A DNA stretch of 64,000 nucleotides from Pseudomonas sp. TH41 (GTDB lineage: Bacteria > Pseudomonadota > Gammaproteobacteria > Pseudomonadales > Pseudomonadaceae). Under the pieces are notes generated by a model. It was not told where the DNA came from and ran no database searches. It saw only the letters and a list, made by a program, of their open reading frames with translations. A program made the translations under genes and the position numbers. The DNA lies in contig NZ_JAEKFH010000001.1 in NCBI RefSeq assembly GCF_016650695.1, forward strand, positions 434,001 to 498,000, given 5' to 3'. Below, piece after piece: positions 44,775-51,865 of the stretch; position 1 is the first letter of the stretch; every line of letters starts with the position of its first letter.

Positions 44775-45608
44775 ATGAGCCTATTAGTCAAAGCGGCCAA
44801 GTGTGGGCGGGAGCGGGTCAAAGTGACTCCGGAGTCGGCAGGTTGGGGGCATGTCGGCTTTGAAGTCCGGCAATTGGCAGCCGGTGAGTCGATCAGCCTG
44901 CATGAAACGGAACGCGAGACCTGTGCGGTCTTGCTCTGTGGCGTGGTGTCGGTGAGCGCGGGCGAGCTGCACTGCAAGGAGATAGGCGGGCGTACAGGTC
45001 CGTTCGACGAGCAGGCACCCTATGCGCTGTATCTGCCGCCAAAGCTTGCCGCACACATCATCGCCCACAGCAACGCGGAGATTGCGCTGTGCACGGCGCC
45101 GGCCGAAGGCAAGCTGCCAGCGCGGTTGATCGAGCCCGCCAGTATCCGGCGTTCGGTCCGGGGGGTGGCCGCCAATACCCGCTACATCACCGATATCCTG
45201 CCGGCCGACCAGCCAGCGGAGTCATTACTGGTGGTGGAGGTACGCACGCCGCAGAGCCACAGTTCGAGCTACCCACCGCACAAGCACGATACCGATGCGA
45301 TACCCCATGAAAGCGTGCTCGAGGAAACCTATTACCACCGTATCAGCCCGGCGCAGGGTTTCGTCTTTCAGCGCGTGTACACCGATGATCGCAGCCTGGA
45401 TGAGGCCATGGCGGTCGAAGACGGGGACGTGGTGATGGTGCCACGCGGTTACCACCCCGTCGTGGTGCCTTACGGCTATGAAAGCTATTACCTGAATGTG
45501 ATGGCCGGGCCGACCCGCCAGTGGTGTTTCAAGAACGATCCGGTGCACGAATGGCTGACCACACAGGGGCCGGGGCAACCGGACACGACCCCGGAGCGTA
45601 ACCACTGA
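44775..45608 (+). CDS. iolB: 5-deoxy-glucuronate isomerase
   Basis: 277 residues, standard IolB length, with two cupin halves. Metal ligands lie in SSSYPPHKHDTDAIPHESVL (His, His, Glu) and the late His in VPRGYHPVVVPYGYESYYLN. It isomerises 5-deoxy-glucuronate, the IolD product, to 5-dehydro-2-deoxygluconate, the IolC substrate. Last gene of the plus-strand island; GGGGGAA precedes its ATG 12 bases after the iolD stop. Confidence 0.94.
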   Translation: MSLLVKAAKCGRERVKVTPESAGWGHVGFEVRQLAAGESISLHETERETCAVLLCGVVSVSAGELHCKEIGGRTGPFDEQAPYALYLPPKLAAHIIAHSNAEIALCTAPAEGKLPARLIEPASIRRSVRGVAANTRYITDILPADQPAESLLVVEVRTPQSHSSSYPPHKHDTDAIPHESVLEETYYHRISPAQGFVFQRVYTDDRSLDEAMAVEDGDVVMVPRGYHPVVVPYGYESYYLNVMAGPTRQWCFKNDPVHEWLTTQGPGQPDTTPERNH

Positions 45609-45646
45609 GGCTGGTCAGTAGGGGGGCGGGACAGGGTCGGACATGC

Positions 45647-46555
45647 TCACTTCTTCGGCGATTTACTGTGGGTGGGCATGTGCAGGTAAGCCATCACGCT
45701 TTCGGTCAATTCTGTCGCCAGCTTCACCGCTTCTTTGTTGCGCGCCATCACGCCTGCCACCAAGCCTTCGATCAAGGCGAGCACCGCGATGTTGGAACTG
45801 GTCAATACCGGATGGTCGGCAGGGGCGAACAGCACGTGTTCGGCAATGCTGGTGAGCGGCGAGGCGGGTGAATCGGTGATCGCCAGCACCGAAGCGCCGC
45901 GCTCATTGGCGAAGCGGGCGAGTTGCAAGGTGTCGAGTGAATATCGTGGCAGGGAGATCGCCAGCAGCACATCCTGATCGGTGATCGCGGCCAGTCGGTA
46001 AGCGGCGTTTTCGTTACCACCCTCCATGCTGATGGCGGTGGCGTCCGCACAGAAGGGCATCAGGGTCGAGGCGGCAAGGCCGGCGAAGTAGACGCTGTTG
46101 CCAAAGCCCAGGATGTAAATTTTGCGCGCTTGGGTCAGGCAGGTGACAAACGCTTCAAAGGCGTCTTCATGATTGTTGGTCGCCGCCGTGGCGAGGTTGC
46201 TGCTGGCGCTCTGGATTTGCTCGTGCAGGCCAAACGCGCCACCGGGCCGATGCGCCAGTTCGTTGCGCAGTTTGTCGACCGGCGACACCATCTGCTGCAA
46301 CGTCGCGACCAGTTCGGCCTTCATGCCGGTGTAACCACCCAGGTTCAGCGCCTTGGCCAAGCGGTTGACCGCGGCGGGCGACGTGGAGGTTTCGTGCGCC
46401 ATCTCCTCGATGGTCAGCGTCGCCGCCTTCAGGGGGTGACGCAGAATAAAGTCCGCCACCTTGCGCAACGACGGCTGCAAGTCGGAAACGATCTCCGCCA
46501 GTTTGCGCATCACCGGCGCGGCATAGACCGTGGTATTTTTCGAAGGTGTCGGCAT
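45647..46555 (-). CDS. MurR/RpiR-family regulator, probable inositol regulator
   Basis: 302 residues from ATG 46555; ATG 46582 is an alternative and neither has a strong ribosome site. N-terminal helix-turn-helix of the RpiR type (IEEMAHETSTSPAAVNRLAK) and a C-terminal SIS sugar-phosphate-binding domain (KIYILGFGNSVYFAGLAAST and ISLPRYSLDTLQLARFANER). RpiR regulators control inositol genes in several Gram-negative bacteria, sensing a phosphorylated intermediate such as that made by IolC. It is convergent with iolB. With the ROK regulator at the other end, the island has two local regulators. Confidence 0.88.
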   Translation of the reverse strand: MPTPSKNTTVYAAPVMRKLAEIVSDLQPSLRKVADFILRHPLKAATLTIEEMAHETSTSPAAVNRLAKALNLGGYTGMKAELVATLQQMVSPVDKLRNELAHRPGGAFGLHEQIQSASSNLATAATNNHEDAFEAFVTCLTQARKIYILGFGNSVYFAGLAASTLMPFCADATAISMEGGNENAAYRLAAITDQDVLLAISLPRYSLDTLQLARFANERGASVLAITDSPASPLTSIAEHVLFAPADHPVLTSSNIAVLALIEGLVAGVMARNKEAVKLATELTESVMAYLHMPTHSKSPKK

Positions 46556-46643
46556 ATCCGGCTCAACATTTCCTGAGGGCATAAGGTTGGCTGGAGTGTA
46601 TCCGAAGCCAACCCTCGGTGTGCAGCGCGCTGGACGCATACCC

Positions 46644-46740
46644 TGTAGGAGCTGCCGAAGGCTGCGATCTTTTGATCTTCATCTTCCTCTTGAAATCGAA
46701 AATCAAGATCAAAAGATCGCAGCCTTCGGCAGCTCCTACA
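46644..46740. repeat. REPIN between the rpiR-type gene and the basic amino acid importer
   Basis: TGTAGGAGCTGCCGAAGGCT at 46644 and its exact inverse ending at 46740 form arms of about 40 bases, including the GATCTTTTGATCTT extension. It lies 14 bases from the stop of the ABC ATPase gene and upstream of the divergent rpiR-type gene start. Confidence 0.92.
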
Positions 46741-46754
46741 CGTTTGCGTCAGGG

Positions 46755-47519
46755 TTATTTCAAGCTGCCGGCCAGGAACTGCTGGAGACGCTCGGACTGT
46801 GGATTGACCAACACTTCACGCGGATCGCCACGCTCTTCGACCTGGCCCTTATGAAGGAACACCAGTTGGTTCGACACCTCGCGGGCAAAGCCCATTTCGT
46901 GGGTAACGACCACCATCGTGCGGCCTTCGAGTGCGAGGTCCTGCATGACTTTGAGCACTTCGCCGACCAGCTCGGGATCGAGAGCCGAAGTCGGTTCATC
47001 GAACAGCATCACTTCCGGTTCCATGGCCAACGCACGGGCAATCGCCACGCGCTGCTGCTCGCCGCCGGACATATGCGCCGGATAAGCATCCATACGGTGC
47101 GCCACGCCGACTTTGTTCAGGTAATGCTCGGCCTTTTCCCGGGCTTCTTTCTTGCCTATGCCCAGCACATGCACCGGCGCTTCCATGACGTTTTCAAGGG
47201 CGCTCATGTGCGACCACAGATTGAAGTGCTGAAACACCATCGACAGCCGGGAACGCATGCGTTGCAACTGCTTGGGTTCGGCAGCCTTGAGGCCGCCGAG
47301 TTTGTTGGTCACCAACTTGAGTGGCTCGCCATTGAGCACAATGTTGCCCGCGTTGGGCTGCTCCAGCAGGTTGATACAGCGCAGAAAGGTGCTTTTGCCA
47401 GAGCCGCTGGAGCCGATGATGCTGATCACGTCACCGGCTTTCGCCTCCAGCGACACGCCCCTGAGCACTTCGTGGGTGCCGTAGCTTTTGTGCAGATCCT
47501 GAATTTCAAGTTTGTACAT
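46755..47519 (-). CDS. ABC ATPase of a basic amino acid importer (AotP/HisP type)
   Basis: 254 residues. Walker A GSSGSGKSTF, signature MSGGEQQRVAIARAL, Walker B VMLFDEPTSALD, H-loop VTHEMGFA. The insertion between Walker A and the Q-loop (NGEPLKLVTNKLGGLKAAEP) is that of HisP/AotP, which serve histidine, arginine and ornithine uptake. Last gene of the aotJQMOP-like operon. The argR gene that follows aotP in P. aeruginosa is absent here, replaced by a REPIN. Confidence 0.92.
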   Translation of the reverse strand: MYKLEIQDLHKSYGTHEVLRGVSLEAKAGDVISIIGSSGSGKSTFLRCINLLEQPNAGNIVLNGEPLKLVTNKLGGLKAAEPKQLQRMRSRLSMVFQHFNLWSHMSALENVMEAPVHVLGIGKKEAREKAEHYLNKVGVAHRMDAYPAHMSGGEQQRVAIARALAMEPEVMLFDEPTSALDPELVGEVLKVMQDLALEGRTMVVVTHEMGFAREVSNQLVFLHKGQVEERGDPREVLVNPQSERLQQFLAGSLK

Positions 47520-47537
47520 GGTTTCAACTCTCTGGAG

Positions 47538-48650
47538 TCAGTCGCTGAGCAAGCGGCCTTGGCGAATGAGGGTGCTGCCGGCCACTTTGGCCAACCACAA
47601 ACCGGGCTGGGCAAAGCGCAGGCGTTCGCGGGCGTAGAGAATGCCGTCGGTACTGGCGCGCACCACGCTGTGGCGATCGCTCAGCGGATCAATCACTTCG
47701 AACAGTGGATCACCCACCTTGACCCGCGCGCCCAGCGGTTGCAGAAAACTCACCACGCCCGGGTGCGGTGCATAGGCGTACTGCGCGCCAGCGAACGGCG
47801 TCGCTTCACAGCGGGAGGGTGGCGCAACAGGCCAGTCACCGCTGATCAGGCCTTGTTCGGCGAGATAGCCGAGAATGGCGTCAGCGCTGTCGAGGCAGGG
47901 CTCGCGTTCGGTGTCGGCCATCCCGCGTAGTTCGATGGTGGTGGCCACGCACGCCAGCGGAATATTGGCCTGCGGAAAACGCTCGGCCAGTCGCAACCAG
48001 GGGATCGCGCAGGCTTCATCGAAGGCATTGCCTCCCGCGGCTTCGGCCAACAGCGCTACACCGGCGCCCAGGCGTGCGGCCAATGAGCGCAAGTGCGGCC
48101 AGTTTTGCGGCATGGCGTAAAGCAGCATGATCGACTCGAAGTCGCAATGCAGATCCAGGACCACATCCGCGTCACAGGCATGCTGCATCAACAAACGGCG
48201 CAGACCATCGAGTTCCGATGTCGCTGCCGGCAAGTCGCTGAGGACATCGCCCATGGCGCGGCGGATCAGTGCAACGTTGGTCTCGGCATCGTCTGTGAGT
48301 TGACCTTCCAAACGCGCCGCCAGCGCTTCGTCCAGCTCCGGGAAGTCGCGATTGAAATTCTTGCCGCTGGAAAATTCGAAGCGACCTTGATGGGTGGCCT
48401 GGAACATTTGTGCGATACCGATCGGATTGGCCATCGGCACCAGTTCGATCACCCCGGTCAGGCGGCCTTGTTCTTCCAGTTCACGCAATCGGCGCTTGAG
48501 CTCAATGGCAACGCGCATCCCCGGTAGTTCGTCGGCATGCAGCGAGGCCTGGATGTACGCTTTGCGCGGCCCACTGCCAAAACGAAACAGCGACAGCTGT
48601 CGTTCAGTGCCCAAGGCACTCCACGGCAAAAGGTATTGAATGTGCTTCAT
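47538..48650 (-). CDS. Succinylglutamate desuccinylase/aspartoacylase-like protein (AotO type)
   Basis: 370 residues from ATG 48650 with AAGGAG just upstream; the longer frame start is not supported. The M14-like zinc site is visible: HADE in QASLHADELPGMRV and the later DLHCDFE with the distal His, plus GKNFNRDFPEL. The family removes acyl groups from N-acylated amino acids. It sits inside the importer operon exactly where aotO lies in aotJQMOP, so it may process N-acyl forms of the imported amino acid, but AotO has no proven reaction. Confidence 0.87.
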   Translation of the reverse strand: MKHIQYLLPWSALGTERQLSLFRFGSGPRKAYIQASLHADELPGMRVAIELKRRLRELEEQGRLTGVIELVPMANPIGIAQMFQATHQGRFEFSSGKNFNRDFPELDEALAARLEGQLTDDAETNVALIRRAMGDVLSDLPAATSELDGLRRLLMQHACDADVVLDLHCDFESIMLLYAMPQNWPHLRSLAARLGAGVALLAEAAGGNAFDEACAIPWLRLAERFPQANIPLACVATTIELRGMADTEREPCLDSADAILGYLAEQGLISGDWPVAPPSRCEATPFAGAQYAYAPHPGVVSFLQPLGARVKVGDPLFEVIDPLSDRHSVVRASTDGILYARERLRFAQPGLWLAKVAGSTLIRQGRLLSD

Positions 48651-48658
48651 AAAACTCC

Positions 48659-49357
48659 TTAGTGCTTGCGCGGTGCCAGATACGCCAGCCAACGGCGCTC
48701 GGCCAGCTTGAACAGACGAACCAGGATGAAGGTCAGGACCAGGTAGATGAGGCCGGCCGTGATGAACGCCTCGAACGGCAGGTAGAACCGCGAACTGACC
48801 GTACGCGCGGCGCCGGTGATGTCCACCAGCGTGACGATCGATGCCAGGCTGGTGGTTTGCAGCATCATCAGCACTTCGTTGCTGTACTGCGGCAGTGCCC
48901 GGCGCAAGGCCGACGGCAGGAGAATGCGGCGGTACAGGTTGAAGCGCGACATACCCATGGCCTTGGCGGCTTCGATCTCGCCGTGGGGCGTGGACTTCAG
49001 GCTGCCGGCGAGGAGTTCCGCGCTATAGGCACTGGTATTGATCGCAAACGCCAGACAGGCACAAAACGTTGCACTGGACAGGTACGGCCAGAGCACGCTT
49101 TCGCGTACGGCTGCGAACTGCGCCAGCCCGTAATAGATCAGGAACAATTGCACCAGCATCGGGGTACCGCGAATCACATAGGTGTAAAGCCAGGCCGGGA
49201 AGTTGACCAGAGGGGATCGGGACACCCGCATCAGCGCCAACGGTATCGCCAGCACCAGACCAAACGCCAGTGAGATCAGCAGGACTTTCAGGGTGACCAG
49301 CACGCCGTTGAAATACAGCGGCAGGTTTTCCCAGATCAGGTTGTAGTCGAGAATCAT
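48659..49357 (-). CDS. ABC permease, HisM/AotM type
   Basis: 232 residues with five or six hydrophobic helices. EAA loop: GEIEAAKAMGMSRFNLYRRI. NFPAWLYTYVIRGTPMLVQL is the standard polar amino acid permease segment. It pairs with the HisQ-type permease encoded 14 bases upstream and precedes the desuccinylase-like gene by eight bases. Confidence 0.93.
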   Translation of the reverse strand: MILDYNLIWENLPLYFNGVLVTLKVLLISLAFGLVLAIPLALMRVSRSPLVNFPAWLYTYVIRGTPMLVQLFLIYYGLAQFAAVRESVLWPYLSSATFCACLAFAINTSAYSAELLAGSLKSTPHGEIEAAKAMGMSRFNLYRRILLPSALRRALPQYSNEVLMMLQTTSLASIVTLVDITGAARTVSSRFYLPFEAFITAGLIYLVLTFILVRLFKLAERRWLAYLAPRKH

Positions 49358-49371
49358 GGGTCAGCTCCCCA

Positions 49372-50061
49372 TCACAATTCGGCGGCTTTGATGCCGACCG
49401 AGTAGTGTTTTTCCAGGTAGCGCAGCACCAGCAATGACACGCTGGTCAGCATCAGATAAAGCGCCGCCACGGCGAGGAAAAACGTAAAGGGTTCATGGGT
49501 TGCGTCCGCTGCGTTCTTGGCCTTGAACATCATGTCCTGCAAGCCGATCACCGAGATCAGCGCGGTGGATTTGGTCAGCACCAGCCAGTTGTTGGTGAAC
49601 CCGGGAAGGGCGAACCGAATCATCTGCGGCACCAGAATTCGCCAGAACACCTGCGTGCCACTCATGCCATAAGCCGCGCCAGCTTCGGCCTGGCCCTTGG
49701 GAATCGCCATGAACGCGCCACGAAACGTCTCCGAGAGGTAGGCACCAAAAATGAAGCCCATGGTGCACACGCCAGCGATGAAGGGATTGATGTCGATATA
49801 ACGGGTGTAACCGAGCGCCAGGGCGATGCGGTTCACCAGATCCTGACCGCCGTAGAAGATCAGCAGAATCAGTACCAGGTCGGGAATACCGCGAATCAGT
49901 GTTGTATAGCCTTCGCCCAGCATCGCCAGCCATTTGAGCGGCGACAAACGAAAGGCGGCGCCGATCAGACCCAAGGCAATCGCCATGGACATGGACGTCA
50001 GGGCCAGGTTTACGGTCAGCCAGGCGCCATCGAGAATGCTCGATCCGTAGCCGTGAAGCAT
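49372..50061 (-). CDS. ABC permease, HisQ/AotQ type
   Basis: 229 residues from ATG 50061, with GAGGA upstream; the longer reading to 50103 lacks a ribosome site. Typical motifs: GYTTLIRGIPDLVLILLIFY and the EAA loop GQAEAGAAYGMSGTQVFWRI. It forms the membrane channel with the HisM-type subunit. Second gene of the operon, 60 bases after the binding-protein gene. Confidence 0.92.
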   Translation of the reverse strand: MLHGYGSSILDGAWLTVNLALTSMSMAIALGLIGAAFRLSPLKWLAMLGEGYTTLIRGIPDLVLILLIFYGGQDLVNRIALALGYTRYIDINPFIAGVCTMGFIFGAYLSETFRGAFMAIPKGQAEAGAAYGMSGTQVFWRILVPQMIRFALPGFTNNWLVLTKSTALISVIGLQDMMFKAKNAADATHEPFTFFLAVAALYLMLTSVSLLVLRYLEKHYSVGIKAAEL

Positions 50062-50121
50062 GGTGAAGTTCCTCAAGCGAGCGCCGCAAGGAGCCGGCGC
50101 CACAGGGTTGCGGGCAGGCGT

Positions 50122-50898
50122 TTATTCGCCGTAGATATCGAAGGCGAAATACTTGGCCATCACTTGCTGGTACTTGCCATTGGCGCGGATGGCGTCAATC
50201 GCTGTGTTCAGGCGTGCAGTATTCACGCTGTCGCCTTTGCGCACCGCGATCCCGGCGCCTCTGCCGAAGTATTTCGGGTCATTGATGTCCGGCCCGACCA
50301 GGGCGAAACCCTGACCCGCCGGCGTTTTGATAAAGCTCTCATCGGTGTTGACGATGTCGGCGAGCGTGGCATCGAGACGACCCGACGCCAGATCAAGGAA
50401 GGCTTCATTTTGTGAGCCGTAGCGCACCACGTTGACCCCGGCTTTTTCCAGCTGCTCGGTGGCAAACCGGTCGTAGGTCGAGGAACGTTGCACGCCGAGT
50501 TTCTTGCCTTTGAGATCAACCGCTGGATCGTTGATCACGTTACCGGCCTTCATCGCGAACTTGCCCGGCGTGTGGTAGTACTTTTTGCTGAAGTCGACCG
50601 ATTTCATGCGGTCTTCCGTGATCGACATCGACGACAGCACCGCGTCGATCTTGCGCACTTTCAGTGACGGGATCATGCCGTCGAACTCTTGGATGACCCA
50701 CTCACACTTGATCTTCATCTCTTCGCACAAGGCGTTGCCGATGTCGTAATCGAAACCACTGACGTTGCCCTCCGGCGTCTTGAAAGAGAAGGGCGGGTAG
50801 GCGGCTTCGATACCGATACGCAGGCTGCCTTCGTCGGCCTGTGCCAGGAAGCTGGCGGCGCACAGTGCCAGGGCACCTAGAAGTTCTGTCTTGTTCAT
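50122..50898 (-). CDS. Periplasmic lysine/arginine/ornithine-type binding protein
   Basis: 258 residues from ATG 50898 with AAGGAG upstream. Signal peptide of about 20 residues (LLGALALCAASFLAQA). The mature chain carries the AotJ/ArgT hallmarks IGIEAAYPPFSFKTPEGNV, GFDYDIGNALCEEMKIKCEW and SSMSITEDRMKSVDFSKKYY. It delivers a basic amino acid to the HisQM-type permease. First gene of the operon and probably the most expressed. It is likely a paralogue of the main AotJ rather than the housekeeping copy, given the missing argR. Confidence 0.92.
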   Translation of the reverse strand: MNKTELLGALALCAASFLAQADEGSLRIGIEAAYPPFSFKTPEGNVSGFDYDIGNALCEEMKIKCEWVIQEFDGMIPSLKVRKIDAVLSSMSITEDRMKSVDFSKKYYHTPGKFAMKAGNVINDPAVDLKGKKLGVQRSSTYDRFATEQLEKAGVNVVRYGSQNEAFLDLASGRLDATLADIVNTDESFIKTPAGQGFALVGPDINDPKYFGRGAGIAVRKGDSVNTARLNTAIDAIRANGKYQQVMAKYFAFDIYGE

Positions 50899-51158
50899 AT
50901 TGTTGACTCCTTGGGGGGCGTTTGGGGTGCAGGTACTGGCCGTCCGATCTGGCGTGGTGGAGCTGTCCTGATGATTTTGTGTGGCTATAAATGACACGTA
51001 TTATTTCAAAAATCAACATTATGAAAAAAAACATATCAAAACAAGACGTGCGGATTCACGGATAGACCGGTTGGGGAGGTGTGCGATTTTGTGCGTCAGT
51101 TTGTTTGAACGCCTGAGCGCCGAAGTCATCTATCCCTATACGAACTATGGGGGGCACG

Positions 51159-51380
51159 ATGAAAGAGACACAAAGAAAGCAGGCCCTATCCGCTTGGCGA
51201 CAGCTCTTCGCCCTGCCCGAAAACCGCATCGACGCAGAGGACAAGTACAGCAGGCTATTGAGGGCTGCGGATGACATGGAGCGTGAGGGGCTCATCACCA
51301 GCACTGAATGGCGCAAGCTCGCTCAGGAGGCGGGGACGTTATTCGCGAGTACCGCAGAGTGCATGCGCGAGGTGAAGTAG
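51159..51380 (+). CDS. Small protein of unknown function, 73 residues
   Basis: Reads from ATG 51159 behind a GGGG stretch (an in-frame ATG at 51147 has no ribosome site). The product is mostly alpha-helical, charged and soluble (DAEDKYSRLLRAADDMEREG, then a second helix ending AECMREVK). No cysteine motif, signal or membrane segment; family not recognised. It stands alone between the divergent importer operon and the sensor-kinase gene. Confidence 0.6.
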   Translation: MKETQRKQALSAWRQLFALPENRIDAEDKYSRLLRAADDMEREGLITSTEWRKLAQEAGTLFASTAECMREVK

Positions 51381-51865
51381 GGCGTGGAACACACCTCTAT
51401 TGGCGCTTGGGCGAGCGTTATCGGTTAGCGTTGTTTATGAGGGCAGGCGCTGCTGCGGCCGATCATGACGCTCTGAGATTCGGAAAGAGGTGAAACTCCG
51501 GCCGTCTATAGGTAAAACCGCCTAAATCGCCAAGGAAATGGCTTGTTCGGGTGCGCTTGCAAAACTCAGTATGATTGCTAACAGGATAGCTATTGGCTAT
51601 CACCCGTTTCGGTGATTTTGACCACTGAAACCGGTATCAATCATGGCAAAAGCGCCACCTGAGCAACATACGTCGGCTTGATCATTCCCCCTTCAAATTC
51701 CGTAGTAATGTGTGCGCCCATTTTCCCTAGGCAACCTGCGACCATAAATTCGCCTCCCCTGATGACCCGGCCCCTGTCGAGCGTGGCTCGATTGCCACGT
51801 GGTCTGCTGCCCGGCGTTAGTCAAACCTCCCCATTCCCTTTGTGCCAGCTGAGCCCCGGATTGTT
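51381..51865. other. 485-base region upstream of the sensor-kinase gene
   Basis: No gene is supported. Contains the TAGG-N8-CCTA palindrome at 51509-51524 and several short stop-rich stretches. It should hold the kinase promoter, but no clear -35/-10 pair could be assigned by eye. Confidence 0.5.
51509..51524. promoter_or_regulatory. TAGG-N8-CCTA palindrome upstream of the sensor kinase
   Basis: Reads TAGGTAAAACCGCCTA, preceded by TA and followed two bases later by TCGC. The same layout occurs at 55364-55379 before the chemosensory operon. Candidate operator, possibly for the LuxR-type response regulator encoded between the two sites. Located 342 bases before the kinase ATG, which is distant. 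Confidence 0.4.
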
